Shown one piece after another: positions 38,185 to 48,100 of a DNA stretch of 64,000 nt. The position numbers were made by a program, and so were the translations under genes. The notes below the pieces were generated by a model. That model had not been told where the DNA came from. It saw nothing but the letters and a program-made list of their open reading frames with translations, and did no database searches. The stretch spans positions 806,907 through 870,906 of the forward strand of contig NZ_CP015848.1 in the NCBI RefSeq assembly GCF_002105535.1. Reading direction: 5' to 3'. Positions within the stretch are counted from its first letter, which is position 1. Each line of letters starts with the position of its first letter. This DNA comes from Magnetospirillum sp. ME-1 (lineage in GTDB: Bacteria > Pseudomonadota > Alphaproteobacteria > Rhodospirillales > Magnetospirillaceae).

Positions 38185-40640
38185 CCGCCGCTCCCGTTGC
38201 GCCCCATGCCGACGGGCGGCCTGGGCGACGCCAGATCCTCGGCGCGGCGCATGAAGGCGCCCAGGCGGGCCGCGACCTTGCGGTTGATGGACCCCGCCGG
38301 GAACTTGCCCTTGGCATCGCGTTCACCGGCCGGCCACCCGGTCAGCAGCGCCATGCCCTGATCGACGGTTTCCACCGGATAGACGGAGAACAGGCCGGCT
38401 CTGGCGGCCTCGACCACGTCCTGGCGCAGCATCAGGTGCCGGGCATTGGCGGCGGGGATCAGCACGCCGTGGCTGCCGTCGAGGCCCCTGGCGCGGCACA
38501 GGTCGAAGAAGCCCTCGATCTTCTCGTTGACCCCGCCGATGGCCTGGATGCGGCCGAACTGGTCGATGGAGCCGGTCACCGCCAGACTTTGGCGGATGGG
38601 CAGCTCGGCCAGGGCCGACAGCAGGGCGTAAAGCTCGGTGGACGAGGCGGAATCCCCCTCGATCCCGCCGTAGGATTGCTCGAACACCAGGGTGGCCGAC
38701 AGCGCCATGGGCAGCTCGGTGGCGTAGCGCGACGCCAGATAGGACGACAGGATCATCACCCCCTTGCCATGGATGGGGCCGCCCAGCAGGACCTCGCGCT
38801 CGATGTCCACCACGTCGCCCTTGCCGAAGCGCACCCTGGCCGTCACCCGGGTGGGGCGGCCGAAGGAGAAGCGCCCCAGTTCGAGGACCGCCAGACCGTT
38901 GATCTGGCCCACCGCCTCGCCGTCGGTGGCGATATGGACGGTGCCGGCCAGCATCTCCTCCTGGACGTTGTCGCGCACCCGGTCGAGACGGCGCACCGAG
39001 GCCGCCACCGCCTGGGACACGTGGGAGGCGGACACACAGGCGGCGCCGTCCTCGCCGGCCCAGTAATCGGCCTCGCGCACCAGGTCGGCCAGGCTGGCCA
39101 TGTGGGTGGACAGGCGGGTGGAATCGCCCACCTCGCGCGAGGCCTGCTCGACCATACGGGCCACGGCGCCGCGATCGAGCGGCCGCAAGCCCTCCTTGCG
39201 GACGAGGATCGCCACCGAGCGGGCCAGCAGGGCGGTGTTGGCCTCGCTCCTGTCCATGCGCCAGTCGAAATCCGCCGAGACCTTGAACAGCTCGCCGAAT
39301 TCCGGGTCGTTGTGGCTCAGCAGGTAGTACAGCATGGGGTCGCCGACCAGCACCACCTTCACGTCCAGGGGAATGGGCTGGGGCTCCAGCGACAGGGTGC
39401 TGATCAGGCCCATGGCCTGGCCCGGGGATTCGATGCGGATCTCGCGGTCACGAAGAGCCCGCTTCAAATCCTCCCAGGCGAAGGGATGCATCAGCAGCTT
39501 CAGCGCGTCCAGCACCAGATAGCCGCCATTGGCCCGATGCAGGCTGCCCGCCTTGATCAGGTTGAAATCGGTGATCAGGGTGCCGTACTGGGCGATGTGC
39601 TCGACCCGGCCGATGATGTTGGGCTGGGTGGGATAGGTTTCCATCACCACCGGGGCGCCGGCCTCGCCCTCGCGGCAGACCAGGACGTTGACCCGATACT
39701 TGCGGAAACGGCCATCGGGGCCGCGCGGGCGGCCTTCACGGCGCTCCGCATCCTCGGCCTCGGGCAGGAAATCCTGGGCGTTGAGCGCCACGTCGCCGGC
39801 CACCTCGTCGAGATAGGCCAGCACCTCGGGCAGATCGGCCCAGTCCTCCTTCAAATCGTCCATCAGATGGGCGATGGCGTGGCCGACCGCTTCGCGTTCC
39901 AGTTCGCGCAGACGGGCCCGGGTGTCGCGCTCCCAGCGCGGCACCTGCTTGATGGTGGTCTCCAGACGCTCCTGCAGACGCTCCATCTCGGCCCGCAGGC
40001 GGGTCTGGACCTCGTCGGGCAATTGCTTGAACTCGTCAGGCGGCAGCACCTCGTCACCCTTGGACGGCGCCAGCCCCAGCCCCATGGGCGTGCGGATCAG
40101 GGCGATGCCGTGAGCCTCGGCATCCTCCTGAATGGCGGAAAAGGCCGCCTCGCGCTGCTGCTTGGCTTCGCTCTCCACCATCTGGCGGCGCGCGCGGTAC
40201 TCCTCGGCCTCGAAGGCGGCGGGCAGGGCGTGGCCCAGCTCTTCCACCAGATGGGCCATGCCCTGCTCCAGGGCACGGCCCCGCCCGGCGGGCAGGCGCA
40301 GCGCCCTCGGCCGGGCGCTTTCCGCGAAATTCTCCACATAGACCCAGTCGTCGGAGGGCGGCCGGGCGGCGGCGGCCTCGCGCAGGTATCCGAGGATCAG
40401 GTTGCGCCGGCCGGTTCCCTCCTCGCCCAGGGCGAACAGGTTGAAGCCGCGATGGCGCATGCCGATGGCGAAGCGGATCGCCTCGACGGCGCGATCCTGG
40501 CCCAGCGCCGGCCCCGGCTCGTCGGCCTCGTCGGGCAGGTCGGCGGTGGTGGCGAAGTCGAAACACGCCGGATCGCACACCCGGTAGAGGGCATCGGGCG
40601 GCAACGGAACGGGGTGGGCGGGCGGCTTGGGTTTGCTCAC
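38181..40640 (-). CDS. Lon-like ATP-dependent protease (AAA_32/Lon_C type)
   Basis: The 819-residue protein belongs to the LonB-like family that lacks the Lon substrate domain. The N-terminal region has FALGEEGTGRRNLI in place of a strict Walker A (no GKT), an inserted coiled coil (about 150-270), NIIGRVEH, HRANGGYLVLDALKLL and a VVLVGDP Walker B-like segment. The C-terminal protease domain has Ser 664 (EGDSASSTE) and Lys 707 (GGVNEKIEG), 43 residues apart as in E. coli Lon, and AVTGSIDQFGRIQAIGG. The loss of GKT raises doubt about ATP hydrolysis. It is coupled by ATGA overlaps to both neighbours. Confidence 0.88.
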   Translation of the reverse strand: MSKPKPPAHPVPLPPDALYRVCDPACFDFATTADLPDEADEPGPALGQDRAVEAIRFAIGMRHRGFNLFALGEEGTGRRNLILGYLREAAAARPPSDDWVYVENFAESARPRALRLPAGRGRALEQGMAHLVEELGHALPAAFEAEEYRARRQMVESEAKQQREAAFSAIQEDAEAHGIALIRTPMGLGLAPSKGDEVLPPDEFKQLPDEVQTRLRAEMERLQERLETTIKQVPRWERDTRARLRELEREAVGHAIAHLMDDLKEDWADLPEVLAYLDEVAGDVALNAQDFLPEAEDAERREGRPRGPDGRFRKYRVNVLVCREGEAGAPVVMETYPTQPNIIGRVEHIAQYGTLITDFNLIKAGSLHRANGGYLVLDALKLLMHPFAWEDLKRALRDREIRIESPGQAMGLISTLSLEPQPIPLDVKVVLVGDPMLYYLLSHNDPEFGELFKVSADFDWRMDRSEANTALLARSVAILVRKEGLRPLDRGAVARMVEQASREVGDSTRLSTHMASLADLVREADYWAGEDGAACVSASHVSQAVAASVRRLDRVRDNVQEEMLAGTVHIATDGEAVGQINGLAVLELGRFSFGRPTRVTARVRFGKGDVVDIEREVLLGGPIHGKGVMILSSYLASRYATELPMALSATLVFEQSYGGIEGDSASSTELYALLSALAELPIRQSLAVTGSIDQFGRIQAIGGVNEKIEGFFDLCRARGLDGSHGVLIPAANARHLMLRQDVVEAARAGLFSVYPVETVDQGMALLTGWPAGERDAKGKFPAGSINRKVAARLGAFMRRAEDLASPRPPVGMGRNGSGG

Positions 40641-41044
40641 GCTTCATCCTCGATGCGCTGCATGTCGTCGTCGGACAGGCCGAAATGATGACCGATCTCG
40701 TGAATCAGCACGTGCTTGACCAGGGTGGACAGGTCCTCGCCCGTCTCGCACCAGTAATCCAGGATGGGCCGGCGATAGAGAAAGATCATGTCCACGTCGC
40801 CCGGCGCACCGCCGAAGGCATGGATGTCCATGGCCGAGCCGCGGTACAGCCCCAGCAGGTCGAAGGGGCTTTCCAGATCCATCTCGCGCTCCACCTCCTC
40901 GTCGGGGAAGTCATCGACGCGGATCACCACGTCGGCGGCGTAGCGGCGCAATTCCTCGGGGATGTCGGCGAAGGCGGCCTGGGCGATGGTCTCCAGGTCG
41001 GCCAGGCCGGGTGGCGTGCTGTGGTGGGGCATCACTCTGCTCAT
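40637..41044 (-). CDS. zincin-like metallopeptidase family protein
   Basis: The 135-residue protein belongs to the small MMP-like family once called DUF1025. The zinc-peptidase motif is [14 protein letters not shown], and the acidic N-terminal half contains LLGLYRG and [22 protein letters not shown]. Its function is unproven; the motif suggests a metalloprotease with a small substrate range. The start at 41044 follows AAGGA. Its stop overlaps the Lon-like start (ATGA), so two protease genes are cotranslated. Confidence 0.88.
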   Translation of the reverse strand: MSRVMPHHSTPPGLADLETIAQAAFADIPEELRRYAADVVIRVDDFPDEEVEREMDLESPFDLLGLYRGSAMDIHAFGGAPGDVDMIFLYRRPILDYWCETGEDLSTLVKHVLIHEIGHHFGLSDDDMQRIEDEA

Positions 41045-41126
41045 GGTCCTTAAGAATCTACCCTGTCCTTGCGGCCCGCACCAGGGGTCCCCACTCTTTG
41101 AGACAGACTCCCGACGAGGTGCACTG

Positions 41127-41423
41127 ATGAGCGCGAAACTGACGGCGGACGACAAGGCCCGCGCCCTGGCGGAGCTGAGCGGATGGACCCAGATGGAGGG
41201 ACGCGACGCCATCCACCGGTCCCTGCGCTTCACCGATTTCGGCGAGGCCTTCGCCTTCATGACCCGGGTGGCCCTGGCCGCCGAGAAGATGGACCACCAT
41301 CCCGAATGGTTCAATGTCTGGAACCGGGTCGACATCACGCTCGCCACCCACGATGCCGGCGGCGTGACCCGCAAGGACATCGATCTGGCCCGCGCCATCG
41401 ACGCGGCGGCGGGCAAAGCCTAG
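41127..41423 (+). CDS. phhB: 4a-hydroxytetrahydrobiopterin dehydratase
   Basis: The 98-residue protein matches pterin-4a-carbinolamine dehydratase: [40 protein letters not shown], then [27 protein letters not shown] with the catalytic His-His and a later His. It dehydrates the carbinolamine made by aromatic amino acid hydroxylases. No hydroxylase gene is adjacent, which is common for this gene. The start at 41127 was chosen for the family N-terminus. Confidence 0.94.
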   Translation: MSAKLTADDKARALAELSGWTQMEGRDAIHRSLRFTDFGEAFAFMTRVALAAEKMDHHPEWFNVWNRVDITLATHDAGGVTRKDIDLARAIDAAAGKA

Positions 41424-41436
41424 GGCTGGAATGCGA

Positions 41437-41460
41437 AAGGCCGGGACATGTCCCGGCCTT
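41437..41460. terminator. palindromic terminator between convergent genes
   Basis: A perfect 24-bp palindrome (41437-41460) lies between the stop codons of phhB and mlaC. It starts with AAGG and ends with CCTT, so short T runs follow on either strand. Confidence 0.65.
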
Positions 41461-41486
41461 GGCGCTCAAAGTTCCTGGCGCAGGGC

Positions 41487-42125
41487 TCAGTTGGCCTTGG
41501 CCGCGCCCTTGGCCGCCTGCAGTTCGGCGACCTTGGTGCGCATGGCGCCCAGAAGCCCGTCGATCTTGCCGCCATTGGCCTGAATCACCGACGCGTACTC
41601 GTTGCGATAGGTGATGGCCATGGAGGCGCCCTCGACCACCAGATCGACGACGCGAAGATCGGCCTCGCCCTTCTTCAGCTTCCACTGGAGATTGATGGGC
41701 GCCTGGTGATCGCGCTCCACCTTGGACTCGACGATGATTCCGCGCTCGCCGTCGGCGGCGGCATTGGTCACCACGTGGCGCAGATCGCCGCCGTAATCCT
41801 TGAAACGGGTCGCCCAGGTCAGCACCACGATATCCTCGAAGGCCTTCAGGAATTCCTGCTGCTGCTCCGGGCTGGCGGCGCGCCAATGGCGGCCCAGAAC
41901 GAACTTGCCGATCTCGGGCAGATCGACGTCGGTGGTGAACTGGCTGCGGAAGCGCTGATTGCGCTCCACATCCGACACTCCCTTGGCGGTCATGGTCTCC
42001 ATGGCCTTGCCGGCCAGTTGGGAGACGAAAACCTTGGGGTCGGCCTCGGCGGCGGCGATGGGATTGAAGGTGAGGCCGAGGAACAGCCCAGCCAGCACGG
42101 CAAAAAGGAAACGACGGGAAATCAT
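41487..42125 (-). CDS. mlaC: phospholipid-binding periplasmic protein MlaC
   Basis: The 212-residue protein has a signal peptide (MISRRFLFAVLAGLF, cleavage near IAAAEA) and the MlaC/Ttg2D body: FVSQLAGKAMETM, the RSQFTTDVDLPEIGKFVLGRHW segment and EFLKAFEDIVVLTWATRFKDYG. MlaC ferries phospholipids between MlaA in the outer membrane and the MlaFEDB complex inside. A GTG at 42152 overlaps the mlaA stop (GTGA) and could be an alternative, coupled start that adds nine residues. Confidence 0.9.
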   Translation of the reverse strand: MISRRFLFAVLAGLFLGLTFNPIAAAEADPKVFVSQLAGKAMETMTAKGVSDVERNQRFRSQFTTDVDLPEIGKFVLGRHWRAASPEQQQEFLKAFEDIVVLTWATRFKDYGGDLRHVVTNAAADGERGIIVESKVERDHQAPINLQWKLKKGEADLRVVDLVVEGASMAITYRNEYASVIQANGGKIDGLLGAMRTKVAELQAAKGAAKAN

Positions 42126-42148
42126 TGTCTTGTCCGGCCTATGGATTG

Positions 42149-42961
42149 TCACTGCGCCGACTGGGAAAGCTCTTCGGTCTTGGTGGTGCCCGACAGCCCC
42201 GGAGCCGGGATCTTCTCCCCGCCGCCGCGGCCGTTCTTGATCTCGGAGGCGCGATGCTGGCGATAAAGCGACCGCAGCGAGGCATAGTAGTCGAGCGAGG
42301 TCCGCTCGATCTCGTCCAGGGTGTCGATCAGCGCCTCGCGCTTGTCCAGGCCGGTCATGCCCATGCGGGTATAGGTGATGTATTCCCTACCCATATTGGC
42401 CATGGCCAGATCGAAGGGATCGGCGAACATCTCGGCCACCAGGCCGATGGTGTCGCGGGGATTGGACGGCCCGAAGATGGGCAGCATCAGGAAGGGGCCT
42501 TCGCCCACGCCCCACACCGCCAGGGTCTGGCCCAGATCCTCCTCGTGCGGGGGGATGCCCGCCGGAGTGGCGATGTCGATGAAGCCGGCCAGCCCGAACG
42601 TGCTGTTCAGCATGGCACGGAAGAAGGTCTGCACCGCGCGGTCCGTCTCGCCCTGCAGCACGTCGTTGGCGAAGGTCAGCGGGCTGTTCAGGTTGGTCAG
42701 GATGTTGTGCACGCGCTCGCGCCCGAATTTCGGCATCACGGCGCGATAGCCCTCGGCGGCCGGCTTGATGGCGTATTTGTCGGCGGCGCGGTTGAAATCG
42801 AAGATCGCCCGGTTCATGGGCTCCAGCGGGTCGTTGACCTGCTCCCACTCGGCGACGGCTTCCTTGTCGTCGGCGGGGGGCGGCGTGGCGCAGCCGGCCA
42901 CCAGTGCCAGAGCGAGCACGGGGGCGACGAGGCGGGCAATGGTCCGGCGCGAGGCGTTCAT
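42149..42961 (-). CDS. mlaA: outer-membrane lipoprotein MlaA (VacJ)
   Basis: The 270-residue lipoprotein has a lipobox (LALALVAGC) and the VacJ signatures NDPLEPMNRAIFDFNRAADKY, FGRERVHNILTNLNSPL, FINSTFG-type FFRAMLNSTFGLAGFIDIA and the GPSNPRDTIG motif. With OmpC-like porins MlaA removes misplaced phospholipids from the outer leaflet. mlaC follows. mlaFEDB genes are not adjacent; a lone MlaF-like gene is at 11.3 kb. Confidence 0.93.
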   Translation of the reverse strand: MNASRRTIARLVAPVLALALVAGCATPPPADDKEAVAEWEQVNDPLEPMNRAIFDFNRAADKYAIKPAAEGYRAVMPKFGRERVHNILTNLNSPLTFANDVLQGETDRAVQTFFRAMLNSTFGLAGFIDIATPAGIPPHEEDLGQTLAVWGVGEGPFLMLPIFGPSNPRDTIGLVAEMFADPFDLAMANMGREYITYTRMGMTGLDKREALIDTLDEIERTSLDYYASLRSLYRQHRASEIKNGRGGGEKIPAPGLSGTTKTEELSQSAQ

Positions 42962-43183
42962 GGCTGCGTACCTTCTGTACCTTTGGTCTGAGCATACGGG
43001 CGAGCCGGGGCGCCGCCCACTACAGGGAGCCGCTGACCCCCAATATTCCGAGGTATCACAGTCCCGACCTAATGGCTAGAGGGGAAAGGGAAATTTGCCC
43101 CCGGGACTCGGAATCCTGTGGCAATTGCGCATCATGGAGCGAACACCTTACGACCTTACCCTGGAACGGGACATTCAGCGCTT

Positions 43184-43208
43184 CATATCCGCATAAAGAT
43201 ATGTTTAT
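43184..43208. promoter_or_regulatory. candidate operator of the methionine-cycle regulator
   Basis: An AT-rich dyad occurs 31-55 bp before the GTG start at 43239. CATATC (43184) pairs with GATATG (43198) across 8 bp, and ATAAA (43193) with TTTAT (43204) across GATATG. Overlapping dyads of this kind upstream of an ArsR gene suggest autoregulation. The pattern stands out in otherwise GC-rich DNA. Confidence 0.5.
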
Positions 43209-43238
43209 ATGTTTTTTGAACTGACGACAGGAGCCCCT

Positions 43239-44201
43239 GTGGTGGAAACCTTGCTGACGGGATTGCGCGCCGCCGCCGAGCCGACCAGGCTTCGGCTGCT
43301 GCATCTGCTCGCCCAGGGCGAGCTGACCGTCACCGAGATCACCCATATCCTGGGCCAGAGCCAGCCGCGCGTATCGCGCCACCTGAAGCTGATGTGCGAG
43401 GCCGGGCTGCTGGACCGCTTCCCCGAGGGCGCCTGGGTATTCTACCGCCTGGCGGCCAAGGGCCGCGGCGGGGCGGTGGCGCGGCGCCTGCTGGAACTGC
43501 TGCCCGAGGGCGACCAGACCCTGGCGCTCGACCAGCAGCGGCTGTCGGCCGTGCGTGCCGTGCGCGCCGACCGGGCCCAGGCCTATTTCCGCGACAACGC
43601 ATCGCGCTGGAACGACATCCGCTCGCTGCAGGTGGACGAGGCCGAGGTGGAAAAGGCGCTGCTGGCCGTGTTCGCCGGACGGAGAATCCATGATCTGGTG
43701 GACATGGGCACCGGCACCGGCCGCGTGCTCGAGGTGCTGGGCCCCCATGTGGAGCGCGCCATCGGCATCGACCTGTCGCGCGAAATGCTTTCCGTGGCCC
43801 GCACCAACCTGGAACGCCTCTCCTTGAGCAATTGCATGGTGCGCCAGGGCGACATCGCCCAGTTGCCCCTGCCCGCCGGAGCCGCCGATGCGGTGACCAT
43901 CCATCAGGTGCTGCACTACGCCACCGACCCCGCCGCCCTGGTGGCCGAGGCCGCCCGGGTGCTGGAGCCCGGCGGCCGCCTGGCCGTGGTCGATTTCGCC
44001 CCCCATGGCGAGGAGATCTTGCGCGACCAGCACGCCCACCGCCGCCTCGGCTTCGAGGATGCCGAGGTGGAAGGCTGGCTGAAAGCCGCCGGGCTGGAGC
44101 CCGGCCCCGTCACCCGCCTGCCCGGCCAGCCCTTGACCGTGGTGGTCTGGACCGCCCACAAACCCCATCCGCACACCAAGTCCACAGGAGCGACCCGTTG
44201 A
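43239..44201 (+). CDS. ArsR-family regulator fused to a SAM-dependent methyltransferase domain
   Basis: The 320-residue protein has an ArsR winged helix (about residues 1-90: LRAAAEPTRLRLLHLL, then TVTEITHILGQSQPRVSRHLK) and a class I methyltransferase domain (about 140-280: VDMGTGTGRVLEVLG, AIGIDLSREML, ARVLEPGGRLAVVDF). It heads an operon with metF and metH, so it is probably a repressor that senses S-adenosylhomocysteine or SAM, as the fused ArsR regulator SahR does. The start is GTG 43239, preceded by AGGAG. An ATG at 43209 overlaps the candidate operator and has no ribosome site. Confidence 0.85.
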   Translation: MVETLLTGLRAAAEPTRLRLLHLLAQGELTVTEITHILGQSQPRVSRHLKLMCEAGLLDRFPEGAWVFYRLAAKGRGGAVARRLLELLPEGDQTLALDQQRLSAVRAVRADRAQAYFRDNASRWNDIRSLQVDEAEVEKALLAVFAGRRIHDLVDMGTGTGRVLEVLGPHVERAIGIDLSREMLSVARTNLERLSLSNCMVRQGDIAQLPLPAGAADAVTIHQVLHYATDPAALVAEAARVLEPGGRLAVVDFAPHGEEILRDQHAHRRLGFEDAEVEGWLKAAGLEPGPVTRLPGQPLTVVVWTAHKPHPHTKSTGATR

Positions 44202-45097
44202 GCCTCCCCCGTTCCGAGCTGCCTATCGCCGCCGCCAGCCGCAGGCCGGTCAGCGTCTCGTTCGAGTTCTTTCCGCCCAAGACCGACAAGATGCAGCAAT
44301 CGCTGTGGGAGTGCATCGAGCGCCTGGCTCCGCTGGCCCCCCAGTTCGTCTCGGTGACCTATGGCGCCGGCGGCACCACGCGCGAGCGCACCCACGAGAC
44401 CGTGGTGCGCATCGCCCGCGAGACGCCCTTGAAGCCCGCCGCGCACCTGACCTGCGTCGGCCATTCCAAGGGCGAGGTGGACGACATCGCCCGGCGCTAT
44501 TGGGACGAGGGCATCCGCCATATCGTCGCCCTGCGCGGCGACATGCCCGACGGACAGGCCTATGTGGCCCATCCCCAGGGCTACGCCTATGCCGCCGATC
44601 TGGTCTTGGGCCTGAAGCGCATCGCCGATTTTGAAATCTCGGTGGCCGCCTACCCGGAAAAGCATCCCGACGCGCCGTCGGCCGGGTTCGATCTCGACAA
44701 CCTGAAGCGCAAGATCGACGCGGGCGCCAACCGGGCCATCAGCCAGTATTTCTTCGATCCCGCCGTGTTCCTGGCCTTCCGCGACAAGGCGGCAAAGGCC
44801 GGAATCACCGTGCCCATCCTGCCCGGCATCCTGCCGGTGACCAATTTCGCCCAGGTGCAGAAGTTCTCGGCCGCCTGCGGCGCCAGCGTGCCCGACTGGA
44901 TGGCCGATCTGTTCGCCGGCCTGGACGACGACCCCGAGACGCGGCGTCTGGTGGCCGCCACCGTCGCCGCCGAGCAGTGCCGCATCCTGGCCGCCGAGGG
45001 GGTGGAACAGTTCCACTTCTACACGCTCAACCGCGCCGACCTCGCCTACGCCATCAGCCACATCCTGGGCGTTCGCCCCAAGAACGCCGCCAAGTAG
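44198..45097 (+). CDS. metF: 5,10-methylenetetrahydrofolate reductase
   Basis: The 299-residue flavoenzyme reduces methylene-THF to methyl-THF, the methyl donor for MetH. It has VSVSFEFFPPKTDKMQ, SVTYGAGGTTRERTHE, LRGDMPDG, AAYPEKHPDAPS, and QYFFDPAVFLAF. The start is a TTG (44198) that overlaps the regulator's stop codon, with ACAGGAG upstream. No ATG fits, since the next Met lies inside the conserved core. Coupling to the regulator and to metH makes one operon. Confidence 0.93.
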   Translation: MSLPRSELPIAAASRRPVSVSFEFFPPKTDKMQQSLWECIERLAPLAPQFVSVTYGAGGTTRERTHETVVRIARETPLKPAAHLTCVGHSKGEVDDIARRYWDEGIRHIVALRGDMPDGQAYVAHPQGYAYAADLVLGLKRIADFEISVAAYPEKHPDAPSAGFDLDNLKRKIDAGANRAISQYFFDPAVFLAFRDKAAKAGITVPILPGILPVTNFAQVQKFSAACGASVPDWMADLFAGLDDDPETRRLVAATVAAEQCRILAAEGVEQFHFYTLNRADLAYAISHILGVRPKNAAK

Positions 45098-45106
45098 GAC
45101 ATCATC

Positions 45107-48100
45107 ATGACCAACATTCTCGACCATCTCCGCGACCGCGTTCTCCTGTGCGACGGCGGCACCGGCGCCCTGGTGCAGGCCATGAACCTCAACGTGGAGA
45201 AGGATTTCCTGGGGCTGGAGAACTGCACCGAGATTCTGGTCAAGTCGCGTCCCGACGTGATCCGCTCCATCCACGAGCGCTATTACGAGGCGGGCGCCGA
45301 CATGGTCGAGGCCGATACCTTCGGCGCCTCGCCCATCACGCTGGCCGAATTCGGTATCGCCGAGCGGGCGTTTGAGCTGAACCAGGCCGCCATCGAACTG
45401 GCCTGGGAAGCCGCCGAGCGCTTCAAGGGCGACGGCAGGACCCGCTTTGTCCTCGGCGCCATCGGGCCGGGCACCAAGCTGCCCAGCCTCGGCCATATCG
45501 GCTATGACGAGTTGGAAGCCGCCTACGTCGTCCAGGCGGCGGGCCAGATCGCCGGCGGCGTTTCCGCCTTCCTGGTGGAAACCTGCCAGGACCCCCTGCA
45601 GATCAAGGCCGCCGTCAACGGCTGCAAGATCGCCAATGCCAAGGCCGGCACCGACGTTCCCGTCTTCGTCCAGGTGACGGTGGAGACCACCGGCACCCTG
45701 CTGGTGGGGGCCGACATCGCGGCGGCCGCCACGGTGGTGCAGTCGCTCGGCGTGCCGCTGATGGGTCTGAACTGCGCCGCCGGGCCGCAGGAGATGGGCG
45801 AGCACTTCAAGTGGCTGATCGACAACTGGACCGGCTTCGTCTCCATCCAGCCCAATGCCGGCCTGCCGGAGCTGGTGGACGGCCAGACCCGCTATCCCCT
45901 GCTTCCCGAGGAACTGGCCATCTGGCACGAGCGCTTCGTCGCCCAGGGCGCCAATCTGCTGGGCGGCTGCTGCGGCACCACGCCGCCGCACATCAGCGCC
46001 ACCAACGAGATGCTGAAGCGCATCGGCAACGGATCGCGCCCCAGCCCGGTCAAGCGGACCGTCCACTGGGTGCCCTCGGTGGCGTCCCTCTACACCCAGG
46101 TGCCGCTCAAGCAGGAGAACGCCTTCCTGTCCATCGGCGAGCGCTGCAACGCCAACGGCTCGAAGAAGTTCCGCGACCTGCAGGATGCCGAGGACTGGGA
46201 CGGCATCACCGCCATCGCCCGCGAGCAGGTCAAGGAAGGCAGCCATACCCTGGACGTCTGCACCGCCTTCGTCGGCCGCAACGAGGTCGCCGACATGACC
46301 GAGGTGGTGTCGCGCCTGCGCGGCGCCGTCACCACCCCGCTGGTGATCGATTCCACCGAGTTGCCGGTTCTGGAAGCCGGCCTCAAGCTCTATGGCGGCA
46401 AGGCCATCCTCAACTCCATCAATTTCGAGAACGGTGAGAAGGACGCCGCCGACCGGCTGGTGCTCGCCCGCAAGTTCGGCGCCGCCGTGGTGGCTCTCAC
46501 CATCGACGAGGACGGCATGGCCAAGGACGCGGCGTCCAAGCTGCGCATCGCCAGGCGGCTTTACGACTTCGCGGTGAACCAGCACGGCCTGCCGGCCTCC
46601 GACCTGCTGTTCGACCCGCTGACCTTCACCATCTGCACCGGCAACGAGGACGACCGCAAGCTGGCGGTCGAAACCCTCGACGCCATCGAGCAGATCGCCC
46701 GCGACATGCCCGAATGCGGCATCGTGCTGGGCCTGTCCAACGTCTCGTTCGGCTTGAAGCCCGCGGCGCGCCAGGTGCTGAACTCGGTGTTCATCGACCA
46801 CGCCATCAAGCGCGGCATGACCGGGGCCATCGTCCACGTCTCCAAGATCGTACCGCTGCACACCCTGCCCGAGGAAGAGGTCAAGGCCGCGGAGGACCTG
46901 ATCTACGACCGCGACCCGCAGGCACTTTCCCGCTACATCGCCCTGTTCGGCGACCGCAAGGCCTCCGAGGTCAAGAAGGAGCGCCCCGCCAAGGCCGAGG
47001 ATCGGTTGAAACAGCGCATCATCGACGGCGACCGCACCGGGCTGGAAGACGACCTGTCCCAGGTGATGGCCGAGGGCTGGAAGCCCTTGGACATCATCAA
47101 CACCCTGCTGCTGGACGGCATGAAGGTGGTGGGCGAACTGTTCGGTTCGGGCAAGATGCAGCTACCCTTCGTGCTGCAATCGGCCGAGACCATGAAGGCC
47201 TCGGTGGCCTTCCTCGAACCCCACATGGAAAAGGCCGAGGGCCAGCAGAAGGCCACCATGGTGCTGGCCACGGTGAAGGGCGACGTCCACGACATCGGCA
47301 AGAACCTGGTGGACATCATCCTCACCAACAACGGCTACAAGGTGATCAACATCGGCATCAAGCAGCCGGTGGCCGAGATCATCAAGGCCGCCAAGGAGCA
47401 CAAGGCCGACGCCATCGGCATGTCCGGCCTGCTCGTCAAGTCCACGGTGATCATGCGCGAGAATCTCGAGGAGATGACCGCCGCCGGCATCGACGTGCCG
47501 GTGCTGCTGGGCGGCGCCGCCCTGACGCGCAAGTATGTGGAGGAGGATTGCGTCAAGGCCTACGGCTCGGGCCGGGTGGCCTATGCCAGGGACGCCTTCG
47601 ACGGCCTGGACCTGATGGCCAAGGTGGCCGACAAGTCCTTCGACGATCACGTGGCGGCCAAGGCGGCCAATCCGCACCGCCCCGGCAGCCCGTCGCGCAC
47701 CCTGGGCGAGGCGGCCCAGCCCGCCACGCGGCCCGTTGACTGGGACGAAATCAATCTGCGCCGTGCCGAGTTGCATCGGGACGTTCCCGCCCCGGTGCCG
47801 CCGTTCTGGGGCTCCCGCGTCATCGAATCGGCCCCCTTGCAGAACCTGATCCCCTTCCTCAACGAGACCATGCTCTACCAGTTCCATTGGGGCTACCGGA
47901 AGCAGGGCAAGTCCATCGAGGAGTTCAAGACCTGGGCGCACAAGGAAATCCGCCCCATCGCCATGGACATGCTCAAGCGCTGCGCCAAGGAGGAGATTCT
48001 GCGGCCCCAGGCGGCCTACGGCTATTGGAAGGCGGCGTCGGACGGCGATTGCGTGGTCCTCTTCGCCGAGGACGGCAAGACCGAGGTCGCCCGCTTCCCC

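Noticed and set aside
42962-43238. Possible cobalamin or SAM riboswitch ahead of the metF-metH operon
   Set aside because: I could not find a conserved B12 box or SAM-riboswitch core. The AT-rich dyad fits a protein operator better.
43916-46861. 981-residue leftward frame
   Set aside because: Its His/Gly/Val-rich translation is the antisense of metF and metH.
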